DNA of 64,000 nucleotides, from positions 18,869,839 to 18,933,838 of the forward strand of contig CM049316.1 in the NCBI GenBank assembly GCA_026874595.1. Reading direction: 5' to 3'. The stretch comes from Sipunculus nudus (taxonomy: Eukaryota > Annelida > Sipuncula > Golfingiida > Sipunculidae). This document shows positions 1 through 15,000 of this stretch, one piece after another. Both the position numbers and the translations under genes were made by a program. The notes under the pieces were generated by a model. That model was not told where the DNA came from and did not search any database. It saw nothing but the letters and a program-made list of their open reading frames with translations. How positions within the stretch are numbered: position 1 is the first letter of the stretch; every line of letters begins with the position of its first letter.

Positions 1-3000
1 ATAAAGAATTTATGTGATTTCTGGCTTCCCTTGTGTATATATTAATGATCTGAGGGTAACATATGTAAATACCACAGGGATCATACAAAGAGAGGTAATT
101 ACCTGAACAGGTAAAACAGTGTGACGGGAGTACCAGTAGACTAAAAGGTGCCCATTCATCTATCTTTTGATAAAGAATTTATGTGATTTCTGGCTTCCTT
201 TGTGTATATATTAATGATCTGAGGGTAACATATGTAAATACCACAGGGATCATACAAAGAGGGGTAATTACCTGCACAGGTAAAACAGTGTGACGGGAGT
301 ACCAGTAGACTAAAGGTGCCCATTCATCTATCTTTTGATAAAGAATTTATGTGATTTCTGGCTTCCTTTGTGTATATATTAATGATCTGAGGATAACATA
401 TGTAAATACTACAGGGATCATACAAAGAGGGGTAATTACCTGCACAGGTAAAACAGTGTGACGGGAGTACCAGTAGACTGAAAGATGCCCATTCATCTAT
501 CTTTTGTTAAAGAATTTATGTGATTTCTGGCTTCCTTTGTGTATATATTAATGATCTGAGGGTAACATATGTAAATACCACAGGGATCATACAAAGAGTG
601 GTAATTACCTGCACAGGTAAAACAGTGTGACGGGAGTGCCAGTAGACTAAAAGGTGCCCATTCATCTATCTTTTGTCAAAGAATTTATGTGATTTCTGGC
701 TTCCTTTGTGTATACATTAATGATCTGAGGGTAACATATGTAAATACCACAGGGATCATACAAAGAGGGGATATTACCTGCACAGGTAAAACAGTGTGAC
801 GGGAGTGCCAGTAGACTAAAAGGTGCCCATTCATCTATCTTTTGATAAAGAATTTATGTGATTTCTGGCTTCCTTTGTGTATATATTAATGATCTGAGGG
901 TAACATATGTAAATACCACAGGGATCATACAAAGAGGGGATATTACCTGCACAGGTAAAACAGTGTGACGGGAGTACCAGTAGACTAAAAGATGCCCATT
1001 CATCTATCTTTTGATAAAGAATTTATGTGATTTCTGGCTTCCTTTGTGTATATATTAATGATCTGAGGGTAACATATGTAAATACCACAGGGATCATACA
1101 AAGAGGGGATATTACCTGCACAGGTAAAACAGTGTGACGGGAGTGCCAGTAGACTAAAAGGTGCCCATTCATCTATCTTTTGATAAAGAATTTATGTGAT
1201 TTCTGGCTTCATTTGTGTATATATTAATGATCTGAGGGTAACATATGTAAATACCACAGGGATCATACAAAGAGGGGTAATTACCTGCACAGGTAAAACA
1301 GTGTGACGGGAGTACCAGAAGACTGAAAGATGCCCATTCATCTATCTTTTGTTAAAGAATTTATGTGATTTCTGGCTTCCTTTGTGTATATATTAATAAT
1401 CTGAGGGTAACATATGTAAATACCACAGGGATCATACAAAGAGGGGTAATTACCTGCACAGGTAAAACAGTGTGACGGGAGTGCCAGTAGACTAAAAGGT
1501 GCCCATTCATCTATCTTTTGATAAAGAATTTATGTGATTTCTGGCTTCCTTTGTGTATATATTAATGATCTGAGGGTAACATATGTAAATACCACAGGGA
1601 TCATACAAAGAGGGGATATTACCTGCACAGGTAAAACAGTGTGACGGGAGTACCAGTAGACTAAAAGATGCCCATTCATCTATCTTTTGATAAAGAATTT
1701 ATGTGATTTCTGGCTTCCTTTGTGTATATATTAATGATCTGAGGGTAACATATGTAAATACCACAGGGATCATACAAAGAGGGGTAATTACCTGCACAGG
1801 TAAAACAGTGTGACGGGAGTGCCAGTAGACTAAAAGGTGCCCATTCATCTATCTTTTGATAAAGAATTTATGTGATTTCTGGCTTCCTTTGTGTATATAT
1901 TAATGATCTGAGGGTAACATAAGTAAATACCACAGGGATCATACAAAGAGGGGTAATTACCTGCACAGGTAAAACAGTGTGACGGGAGTACCAGTAGACT
2001 GAAAGATGCCCATTCATCTATCTTTTGTTAAAGAATTTATGTGATTTCTGGCTTCCTTTGTGTATATATTAATGATCTGAGGGTAACATATGTAAATACC
2101 ACAGGGATCATACAAAGAGTGGTAATTACCTGCACAGGTAAAACAGTGTGACGGGAGTGCCAGTAGACTAAAAGGTGCCCATTCATCTATCTTTTGTTAA
2201 AGAATTTATGTGATTTCTGGCTTCCTTTGTGTATATATTAATGATCTGAGGGTAACATATGTAAATACCACAGGGATCATACAAAGAGGGGATATTACCT
2301 GCACAGGTAAAACAGTGTGACGGGAGTGCCAGTAGACTAAAAGGTGCCCATTCATCTATCTTTTGATAAAGAATTTATGTGATTTCTGGCTTCCTTTGTG
2401 TATATATTAATAATCTGAGGGTAACATATGTAAATACCACAGGGATCATACAAAGAGGGGTAATTACCTGCACAGGTAAAACAGTGTGACGGGAGTGCCA
2501 GTAGACTAAAAGGTGCCCATTCATCTATCTTTTGATAAAGAATTTATGTGATTTCTGGCTTCCTTTGTGTATATATTAATGATCTGAGGGTAACATATGT
2601 AAATACCACAGGGATCATACAAAGAGGGGATATTACCTGCACAGGTAAAACAGTGTGACGGGAGTGCCAGTAGACTAAAAGGTGCCCATTCATCTATCTT
2701 TTGATAAAGAATTTATGTGATTTCTGGCTTCCTTTGTGTATATATTAATGATCTGAGGGTAACATATGTAAATACCACAGGGATCATACAAAGAGGGGAT
2801 ATTACCTGCACAGGTAAAACAGTGTGACGGGAGTACCAGTAGACTAAAAGATGCCCATTCATCTATCTTTTGATAAAGAATTTATGTGATTTCTGGCTTC
2901 CTTTGTGTATATATTAATGATCTGAGGGTAACATATGTAAATACCACAGGGATCATACAAAGAGGGGATATTACCTGCACAGGTAAAACAGTGTGACGGG

Positions 3001-6000
3001 AGTACCAGTAGACTAAAAGATGCCCATTCATCTATCTTTTGATAAAGAATTTATGTGATTTCTGGCTTCCTTTGTGTATATATTAATGATCTGAGGGTAA
3101 CATATGTAAATACCACAGGGATCATACAAAGAGGGGATATTACCTGCACAGGTAAAACAGTGTGACGGGAGTACCAGTAGACTAAAAGGTGCCCATTCAT
3201 CTATCTTTTGATAAAGAATTTATGTGATTTCTGGCTTCCTTTGTGTATATATTTATGATCTGAGGGTAACATATGTAAATACCACAGGGATCATACAAAG
3301 AGGGGTAACTACCTGCACAGGTAAAACAGTGTGACGGGAGTACCAGTAGACTAAAGGTGCCCATTCATCTATCTTTTAATAAAGAATTTATGTGATTTCT
3401 GGCTTCCTTTGTGTATATATTAATGATCTGAGGATAACATATGTAAATACTACAGGGATCATACAAAGAGGGAATATTACCTGCACAGGTAAAACAGTGT
3501 GACGGGAGTGCCAGTAGATTAAAAGGTGCCCATTCATCTATCTTTTGATAAAGAATTTATGTGATTTCTGGCTTCCTTTGTGTATATATTAATGATCTGA
3601 GGGTTACATATGTAAATACCACAGGGATCATACAAAAAGGGGTAATTACCTGCACAGGTAAAACAGTGTGACGGGAGTGCCAGTAGACTAAAAGGTGCCC
3701 ATTCATCTATCTTTTGATAAAGAATTTATATGATTTCTGGCTTCCTTTGTGTATATATTAATGATCTGAGGGTAACATAAGTAAATACCACAGGGATCAT
3801 ACAAAGAGGGGTAATTACCTGCACAGGTAAAACAGTGTGACGGGAGTACCAGTAGACTAAAAGGTGCCCATTCATCTATCTTTTGTTAAAGAATTTATGT
3901 GATTTCTGGCTTCCTTTGTGTATATATTAATGATCTGAGGGTAACATATGTAAATACCATAGGGATCATACAAAAAGGGGATATTACCTGCACAGGTAAA
4001 ACAGTGTGACGGGAGTGCCAGTAGACTAAAAGATGCCCATTCATCTATCTTTTGATAAAGAATTTATGTGATTTCTGGCTTCCTTTGTGTATATGTTAAT
4101 GATCTGAGGGTAACATATGTAAATACCACAGGGATCATACAAAGAGGGGATATTACCTGCACAGGTAAAACAGTGTGACGGGAGTGCCAGTAGACTAAAA
4201 GATGCCCATTCATCTATCTTTTTATAAAGAATTTATGTGATTTCTGGCTTCCTTTGTGTATATATTAATGATCTGAGGGTAACACATGTAAATACCACAG
4301 GGCTCATACAAAGAGGGGTAATTACCTGCACAGGTAAAACAGTGTGACGGGAGTACCAGTAGACTAAAAGGTGCCCATTCATCTATCTTTTGATAAAGAA
4401 TTTATGTGATTTCTGGCTTCCTTTGTGTATATATTAATGATCTGAGGGTAACATATGTAAATACCACAGGGATCATACAAAGAGGGGATATTACCTGCAC
4501 AGGTAAAACAGTGTGACGGGAGTGCCAGTAGACTAAAAGATGCCCATTCATCTATCTTTTGATAAAGAATTTATGTGATTTCTGGCTTCCTTTGTGTATA
4601 TATTAATGATCTGAGGGTAACATATGTAAATACCACAGGGATCATACAAAGAGGGGATATTACCTGCACAGGTAAAACAATGTGACGGGAGTACCAGTAG
4701 ACTAAAAGATGCCCATTGATCTATCTTTTGATAAAGAATTTATGTGATTTCTGGCTTCCTTTGTGTATATATTAATGATCTGAGGGTAACATATGTAAAT
4801 ACCACAGGGATCATACAAAGAGGGGTAATTACCTGCACAGGTAAAACAGTGTGACGGGAGTACCAGTAGACTAAAAGGTGCCCATTCATCTATCTTTTGA
4901 TAAAGAATTTATGTGATTTCTGGCTTCCTTTGTGTATATATTAATGATCTGAGGGGAACATATGTAAATACCACAGGGATCATACAAAGAGGGGATATTA
5001 CCTGCACAGGTAAAACAGTGTGACGGGAGTGCCAGTAGACTAAAAGATGCCCATTCATCTATCTTTTGATAAAGAATTTATGTGAGTTCTGGCTTCCTTT
5101 CTGTATATATTAATGATCTGAGGGTAACATATGTAAATACCACAGGGATCATACAAAGAGGGGATATTACCTGCACAGGTAAAACAGTGTGACGGGAGTG
5201 CCAGTAGACTAAAAGGTGCCCATTCATCTATCTTTTGATAAAGAATTTATGTGATTTCTGGCTTCCTTTGTGTATATATTAATGATCTGAGGGTAACATA
5301 TGTAAATACCACAGGGATCATACAAAGAGGGGATATTACCTGCACAGGTAATACAGTGTGACGGGAGTGCCAGTAGACTAAAAGATGCCCATTCATCTAT
5401 CTTTTGATAAAGAATTTATGTGATTTCTGGCTTCCTTTGTGTATATATTAATGGTCTGAGGGTAACATATGTAAATACCACAGGGATCATACAAAGAGGG
5501 GATATTACCTGCACAGGTAAAACAGTGTGACTGGAATGCCAGTAGACTAAAAGATGCCCATATATTTATTTTTTGATAAAGAATTTATGTGATTTCTGGC
5601 TTCCTTTGTGTATATTTTAATGATCTGAGGGTAACATATGTAAATACCACAGGGATCATACAAAGAGGGGATATTACCTGCACAGGTAAAACAGTGTGAC
5701 GGGAGTGCCAGTAGACTAAAAGATGCCCATTCATCTATCTTTTGATAAAGAATTTATGTGATTTCTGGCTTCCTTTGTGTATATATTAATGGTCTGAGGG
5801 TAACATATGTAAATACCACAGGGATCATACAAAGAGGGGATATTACCTGCACAGGTAAAACAGTGTGACGGGAATGCCAGTAGACTAAAAGATGCCCATA
5901 TATTTATTTTTTGATAAAGAATTTATGTGATTTCTGGCTTCCTTTGTGTATATATTAATGATCTGAGGGTAACATATGTAAATACCACAGGGATCATACA

Positions 6001-9000
6001 AAGAGGGGATATTACCTGCACAGGTAAAACAGTGTGACGGGAGTGCCAGTAGACTAAAAGATGTCCATTCATCTATCTTTTGATAAAGAATTTATGTGAT
6101 TTCTGGCTTCCTTTGTGTATATATTAATGATCTGAGGGTAAAATATGTAAATACCACAGGGATTATACAAAGAGGGGTAATTACCTGCACAAGTAAAACA
6201 GTGTGACGGGAGTACCAGTAGACTAAAGGTGCCCATTCATCTATCTTTTGATAAAGAATTTATGTGATTTCTGGATTCCTTTGTGTATATATTAATGATC
6301 TGAGGATAACATATGTAAATACTACAGTGATCATACAAAGAGGGAATATTACCTGCACAGGTAAAACAGTGTGACGGGAGTGCCATTAGACTAAAAGGTG
6401 CCCATTCATCTATCTTTTGATAAAGAATTTATGTGATTTCTGGCTTCCTTTGTGTATATATTAATGATCTGAGGGTAACATATGTAAATACCACAGGGAT
6501 CATACAAAGAGGGGATATTACCTGCACAGGTAAAACAGTGTGACGGGAGTGCCAGTAGACTAAAAGATGCCCATTCATCTATCTTTTGATAAAGAATTTA
6601 TGTGATTTCTGGCTTCCTTTGTGTATATATTAATGGTCTGAGGGTAACATATGTAAATACCACAGGGATCATACAAAGAGGGGATATTACCTGCACAGGT
6701 AAAACAGTGTGACGGGAATGCCAGTAGACTAAAAGATGCCCATTCATTTATCTTTTGATAAAGAATTTATGTGATTTCTGGCTTCCTTTGTGTATATATT
6801 AATGATCTGAGGGTAACATATGTAAATACCACAGGGATCATACAAAGAGGGGATATTACCTGCACAGGTAAAACAGTGTGACGGGAGTGCCAGTAGACTA
6901 AAAGATGCCCATTCATCTATCTTTTGATAAAGAATTTATGTGATTTCTGGCTTCCTTTGTGTATATATTAATGATCTGAGGGTAACATATGTAAATACCA
7001 CAGGGATCATACAAAGAGGGGATATTACCTGCACAGGTAAAACAATGTGACGGGAGTGCCAGTAGACTAAAAGATGCCCATTCATCTATCTTTTGATAAA
7101 GAATTTATGTGATTTCTGGCTTCCTTTGTGTATATATTAATGATCTGAGGGTAACATATGTAAATACCACAGGGATCATACAAAGAGGGGTAATTACCTG
7201 CACAGGTAAAACAGTGTGACGGGAGTACCAGTAGACTAAAAGGTGCCCATTCATCTATCTTTTGATAAAGAATTTATGTGATTTCTGGCTTCCTGTGTGT
7301 ATATATTAATGATCTGAGGGGAACATATGTAAATACCACAGGGATCATACAAAGAGGGGGTATTACCTGCACAGGTAAAACAGTGTGACGGGAGTGCCAG
7401 TAGACTAAAAGGTGCCCATTCATCTATCTTTTGATAAAGAATTTATGTGATTTCTGGCTTCCTTTGTGTATATATTAATGATCTGAGGGTAACATATGTA
7501 AATACCACAGGGATTATACAAAGAGGGGTAATTACCTGCACAAGTAAAACAGTGTGACGGGAGTACCAGTAGACTAAAGGTGCCCATTCATCTATCTTTT
7601 GATAAAGAATTTATGTGATTTCTGGCTTCCTTTGTGTATATATTAATGATCTGAGGATAACATATGTAAATACTACAGGGATCATACAAAGAGGGATTAT
7701 TACCTGCACAGGTAAAACAGTGTGACGGGAGTGCCATTAGACTAAAAGGTGCCCATTCATCTATCTTTTGATAAAGAATTTATGTGATTTCTGGCTTCCT
7801 TTGTGTATATATTAATGATCTGAGGGTAACATATGTAAATACCACAGGGATCATACAAAGAGGGGATATTACCTGCACAGGTAAAACAGTGTGACGGGAA
7901 TGCCAGTAGACTAAAAGATGCCCATTCATTTATCTTTTGATAAAGAATTTATGTGATTTCTGGCTTCCTTTGTGTATATATTAATGATCTGAGGGTAACA
8001 TATGTAAATACCACAGGGATCATACAAAGAGGGGATATTACCTGCACAGGTAAAACAGTGTGACGGGAGTGCCAGTAGACTAAAAGATGCCCATTCATCT
8101 ATCTTTTGATAAAGAATTTATGTGATTTCTGGCTTCCTTTGTGTATATATTAATGATCTGAGGGTAACATATGTAAATACCACAGGGATCATACAAAGAG
8201 TGGATATTACCTGCACAGGTAAAACAATGTGACGGGAGTGCCAGTAGACTAAAAGATGCCCATTCATCTATCTTTTGATAAAGAATTTATGTGATTTCTG
8301 GCTTCCTTTGTGTATATATTAATGATCTGAGGTTAACATATGTAAATACCACAGGGATCATACAAAGAGGGGTAATTACCTGCACAGGTAAAACAGTGTG
8401 ACGGGAGTACCAGTAGACTAAAAGGTGCCCATTCATCTATCTTTTGATAAAGAATTTATGTGATTTCTGGCTTCCTGTGTGTATATATTAATGATCTGAG
8501 GGGAACATATGTAAATACCACAGGGATCATACAAAGAGGGGGTATTACCTGCACAGGTAAAACAGTGTGACGGGAGTGCCAGTAGACTAAAAGGTGCCCA
8601 TTCATCTATCTTTTGATAAAGAATTTATGTGATTTCTGGCTTCCTTTGTGTATATATTAATGATCTGAGGGTAACATATGTAAATACCACAGGGATTATA
8701 CAAAGAGGGGTAATTACCTGCACAAGTAAAACAGTGTGACGGGAGTACCAGTAGACTAAAGGTGCCCATTCATCTATCTTTTGATAAAGAATTTATGTGA
8801 TTTCTGGCTTCCTTTGTGTATATATTAATGATCTGAGGATAACATATGTAAATACTACAGGGATCATACAAAGAGGGAATATTACCTGCACAGGTAAAAC
8901 AGTGTGACGGGAGTGCCAGTAGACTAAAAGGTGCCCATTTATCTATCTTTTGATAAAGTATTTATGTGATTTCTGGCTTCCTTTGTGTATATATTAATGA

Positions 9001-12000
9001 TCTGAGGGTAACATATGTAAATACCACAGGGATCATACAAAGAGGGGTAATTACCTGCACAGGTAAAACAGTGTGACGGGAGTACCAGTAGACTAAAAGG
9101 TGCCCATTCATCTATCTTTTGATAAAGAATTTATGTGATTTTTGGCTTCCTGTGTGTATATATTAATGATCTGAGGGGAACATATGTAAATACCACAGGG
9201 ATCATACAAAGAGGGGGTATTACCTGCACAGGTAAAACAGTGTGACGGGAGTGCCAGTAGACTAAAAGGTGCCCATTCATCTATCTTTTGATAAAGAATT
9301 TATGTGATTTCTGGCTTCCTTTGTGTATATATTAATGATCTGAGGGTAACATATGTAAAAACCACAGGGATTATACAAAGAAGGGTAATTACCTGCACAA
9401 GTAAAACAGTGTGACGGGAGTAACAGTAGACTAAAGGTGCCCATTCATCTATCTTTTGATAAAGAATTTATGTGATTTCTGGCTTCCTTTGTGTATATAT
9501 TAATGATCTGAGGATAACATATGTAAATACTACAGGGATCATACAAAGAGGGAATATTACCTGCACAGGTAAAACAGTGTGACGGGAGTGCCATTAGACT
9601 AAAAGGTGCCCATTCATCTATCTTTTGATAAAGAATTTATGTGATTTCTGGCTTCCTTTGTGTATATATTAATGATCTGAGGGTAACATATGTAAATACC
9701 ACAGGGATCATACAAAGAGGGGATATTACCTGCACAGGTAAAACTGTGTGACGGGAGTGCCAGTAGACTAAAAGATGCCCATTCATCTATCTTTTGATAA
9801 AGAATTTATGTGATTTCTGGCTTCCTTTGTGTATATATTAATGATCTGAGGGTAACATATGTAAATACCACAGGGATCATACAAAGAGGGGTAATTACCT
9901 GCACAGGTAAAACAGTGTGACGGGAGTACCAGTAGACTGAAAGATGCCCATTCATCTATCTTTTGTTAAAGAATTTATGTGATTTCTGGCTTCCTTTGTG
10001 TATATATTAATGATCTGAGGGTAACATATGTAAATACCACAGGGATCATACAAAGAGGGGTAATTACCTGCACAGGTAAAACAGTGTGACGGGAGTGCCA
10101 GTAGACTAAAAGGTGCCCATTCATCTATCTTTTGAAAAAGAATTTATGTGATTTCTGGCTTCCTTTGTGTATATATTAATGATCTGAGGGTAACATATGT
10201 AAATACCACAGGGATCATACAAAGAGGGGATATTACCTGCACAGGTAAAACAGTGTGACAGGAGTGCCAGTAGACTAAAAGGTGCCCATTCATCTATCTT
10301 TTGATAAAGAATTTATGTGATTTCTGGCTTCCTTTGTGTATATATTAATGATCTGAGGGTAACATATGTAAATACCACAGGGATTATACAAAGAGGGGTA
10401 ATTACCTGCACAAGTAAAACAGTGTGACGGGAGTACCAGTAGACTAAAGGTGCCCATTCATCTATCTTTTGATAAAGAATTTATGTGATTTCTGGCTTCC
10501 TTTGTGTATATATTAATGATCTGAGGGTAACATATGCAAATACTACAGGGATCATACAAAGAGGGAATATTACCTGCACAGGTAAAACAGTGTGACGGGA
10601 GTGCCATTAGACTAAAAGGTGCCCATTCATCTATCTTTTGATAAAGAATTTATGTGATTTCTGGCTTCCTTTGTGTATATATTAATGATCTGAGGGTAAC
10701 ATATGTAAATACCACAGGGATCATACAAAGAGGGGTAATTACCTGCACAGGTAAAACAGTGTGACGGGAGTACCAGTAGACTAAAGGTGCCCATTCATCT
10801 ATCTTTTAATAAAGAATTTATGTGATATCTGGCTTCCTTTGTGTATATATTAATGATCTGAGGATAACATATGTAAATACTACAGGGATCATACAAAGAG
10901 GGAATATTACCTGCACAGGTAAAACAGTGTGACGGGAGTGCCAGTAGACTAAAAGGTGCCCATTCATCTATCTTTTGATAAAGAATTTATGTGATTTCTG
11001 GCTTCCTTTGTGTATATATTAATGATCTGAGGGTAACATATGTAAATACCACAGGGATCATACAAAGAGGGGTAATTACCTGCACAGGTAAAACAGTGTG
11101 ACGGGAGTGCCAGTAGACTAAAAGGTGCCCATTCATCTATCTTTTGATAAAGAATTTATATGATTTCTGGCTTCATTTGTGTATATATTAATGATCTGAG
11201 GGTAACATAAGTAAATACCACAGGGATCATACAAAGAGGGGTAATTACCTGCACAGGTAAAACAGTGTGACGGGAGTGCCAGTAGACTGAAAGATGCCCA
11301 TTCATCTATCTTTTGATAAAGAATTTATGTGATTGCTGGCTTCCTTTGTGTATATATTAATGGTCTGAGGGTAACATATGTAAATACCACAGGGATCATA
11401 CAAAGAGGGGATATTACCTGCACAGGTAAAACAGTGTGACGGGAATGCCAGTAGACTAAAAGATGCCCATTCATTTATCTTTTGATAAAGAATTTATGTG
11501 ATTTCTGGCTTCCTTTGTGTATATATTAATGATCTGAGGGTAACATATGAAAATACCACAGGGATCATACAAAGAGGGGATATTACCTGCACAGGTAAAA
11601 CAGTGTGACGGGAGTGCCAGTAGACTAAAAGATGCCCATTCATCTATCTTTTGATAAAGAATTTATGTGATTTCTGGCTTCCTTTGTGTATATATTAATG
11701 ATCTGAGGGTAACATATGTAAATACCACAGGGATCATACAAAGAGGGGTAATTACCTGCACAGGTAAAACAATGTGACGGGAGTGCCAGTAGACTAAAAG
11801 ATGCCCATTCATCTATCTTTTGATAAAGAATTTATGTGATTTCTGGCTTCCTTTGTGTATATATTAATGATCTGAGGGTAACATATGTAAATACCACAGG
11901 GATCATACAAAGAGGGGTAATTACCTGCACAGGTAAAACAGTGTGACGGGAGTACCAGTAGACTAAAAGGTGCCCATTCATCTATCTTTTGATAAAGAAT

Positions 12001-15000
12001 TTATGTGATTTCTGGCTTCCTGTGTGTATATATTAATGATCTGAGGGGAACATATGTAAATACCACAGGGATCATACAAAGAGGGGGTATTACCTGCACA
12101 GGTAAAACAGTGTGACGGGAGTGCCAGTAGACTAAAAGGTGCCCATTCATCTATCTTTTGATAAAGAATTTATGTGATTTCTGGCTTCCTTTGTGTATAT
12201 ATTAATGATCTGAGGGTAACATATGTAAATACCACAGGGATTATACAAAGAGGGGTAATTACCTGCACAAGTAAAACAGTGTGACGGGAGTACCAGTAGA
12301 CTAAAGGTGCCCATTCATCTATCTTTTGATAAAGAATTTATGTGATTTCTGGCTTCCTTTGTGTATATATTAATGATCTGAGGATAACATATGTAAATAC
12401 TACAGGGATCATACAAAGAGGGAATATTACCTGCACAGGTAAAACAGTGTGACGGGAGTGCCATTAGACTAAAAGGTGCCCATTCATCTATCTTTTGATA
12501 AAGAATTTATGTGATTTCTGGCTTCCTTTGTGTATATATTAATGATCTGAGGGTAACATATGTAAATACCACAGGGATCATACAAAGAGGGGATATTACC
12601 TGCACAGGTAAAACAGTGTGAGGGGAGTACCAGTAGACTAAAAGGTGCCCATTCATCTATCTTTTGATAAAGAATTTATGTGATTTCTGGCTTCCTGTGT
12701 GTATATATTAATGATCTGAGGGGAACATATGTAAATACCACAGGGATCATACAAAGAGGGGGTATTACCTGCACAGGTAAAACAGTGTGACGGGAGTGCC
12801 AGTAGACTAAAAGGTGCCCATTCATCTATCTTTTGATAAAGAATTTATGTGATTTCTGGCTTCCTTTGTGTATATATTAATGATCTGAGGGTAACATATG
12901 TAAATACCACAGGGATTATACAAAGAGGGGTAATTACCTGCACAAGTAAAACAGTGTGACGGGAGTACCAGTAGACTAAAGGTGCCCATTCATCTATCTT
13001 TTGATAAAGAATTTATGTGATTTCTGGCTTCCTTTGTGTATATATTAATGATCTGAGGGTAACATATGTAAATACCACAGGGATTATACAAAGAGGGGTA
13101 ATTACCTGCACAAGTAAAACAGTGTGACGGGAGTACCAGTAGACTAAAGGTGCCCATTCATCTATCTTTTGATAAAGAATTTATGTGATTTCTAGCTTCC
13201 TTTGTGTATATATTAATGATCTGAGGATAACATATGTAAATACTACAGGGATCATACAAAGTGGGAATATTACCTGCACAGGTAAAACAGTGTGACGGGA
13301 GTGCCATTAGACTAAAAGGTGCCCATTCATCTATCTTTTGATAAAGAATTTATGTGATTTCTGGCTTCCTTTGTGTATATATTAATGATCTGAGGGTAAC
13401 ATATGTAAATACCACAGGGATCATACAAAGAGGGGATATTACCTGCACAGGTAAAACAGTGTGACGGGAGTGCCAGTAGACTAAAAGATGCCCATTCATC
13501 TATCTTTTGATAAAGAATTTATGTGATTTCTGGCTTCCTTTGTGTATATATTAATGATCTGAGGGTAACATATGTAAATACCACAGGGATCATACAAAGA
13601 GGGGATATTACCTGCACAGGTAAAACAGTGTGACGGGAGTACCAGTAGACTAAAAGGTGCCCATTCATCTATCTTTTGATAAAGAATTTATGTGATTTCT
13701 GGCTTCCTTTGTGTATATATTAATGATCTGAGGGTAACATATGTAAATACCACAGGGATCATACAAAGAGGGGTTATTACCTGCACAGGTAAAACAGTGT
13801 GACGGGAGTACCAGTAGACTGAAAGATGCCCATTCATCTATCTTTTGTTAAAGAATTTATGTGATTTCTGGCTTCCTTTGTGTATATATTAATAATCTGA
13901 GGGTAACATATGTAAATACCACAGGGATCATACAAAGAGGGGCAATTACCTGCACAGGTAAAACAGTGTGACGGGAGTGCCAGTAGACTAAAAGGTGCCC
14001 ATTCATCTATCTTTTGATAAAGAATTTATGTGATTTCTGGCTTCCTTTGTGTATATATTAATGATCTGAGGGTAACATATGTAAATACCACAGGGATCAT
14101 ACAAAGAGGGGATATTACCTGCACAGGTAAAACAGTGTGACGGGAGTGCCAGTAGACTAAAAGGTGCCCATTCATCTATCTTTTGATAAAGAATTTATGT
14201 GATTTCTGGCTTCCTTTGTGTATATATTAATGATCTGAGGGTAACATATGTAAATACCACAGGGATTATACAAAGAGGGGTAATTACCTGCACAAGTAAA
14301 ACAGTGTGACGGGAGTACCAGTAGACTAAAGGTGCCCATTCATCTATCTTTTGATAAAGAATTTATGTGATTTCTGGCTTCCTTTGTGTATATATTAATG
14401 ATCTGAGGGTAACATATGTAAATACTACAGGGATCATACAAAGAGGGAATATTACCTGCACAGGTAAAACAGTGTGACGGGAGTGCCATTAGACTAAAAG
14501 GTGCCCATTCATCTATCTTTTGATAAAGAATTTATGTGATTTCTGGCTTCCTTTGTGTATATATTAATGATCTGAGGGTAACATATGTAAATACCACAGG
14601 GATCATACAAAGAGGGGTAATTACCTGCACAGGTAAAACAGTGTGACGGGAGTGCCAGTAGACTGAAAGATGCCCATTCATCTATCTTTTGATAAAGAAT
14701 TTATGTGATTTCTGGCTTCCTTTGTGTATATATTAATGGTCTGAGGGTAACATATGTAAATACCACAGGGATCATACAAAGAGGGGATATTACCTGCACA
14801 GGTAAAACAGTGTGACGGGAATGCCAGTAGACTAAAAGATGCCCATTCATTTATCTTTTGATAAAGAATTTATGTGATTTCTGGCTTCCTTTGTGTATAT
14901 ATTAATGATCTGAGGGTAACATATGTAAATACCACAGGGATCATACAAAGAGGGGATATTACCTGCACAGGTAAAACAGTGTGACGGGAGTGCCAGTAGA

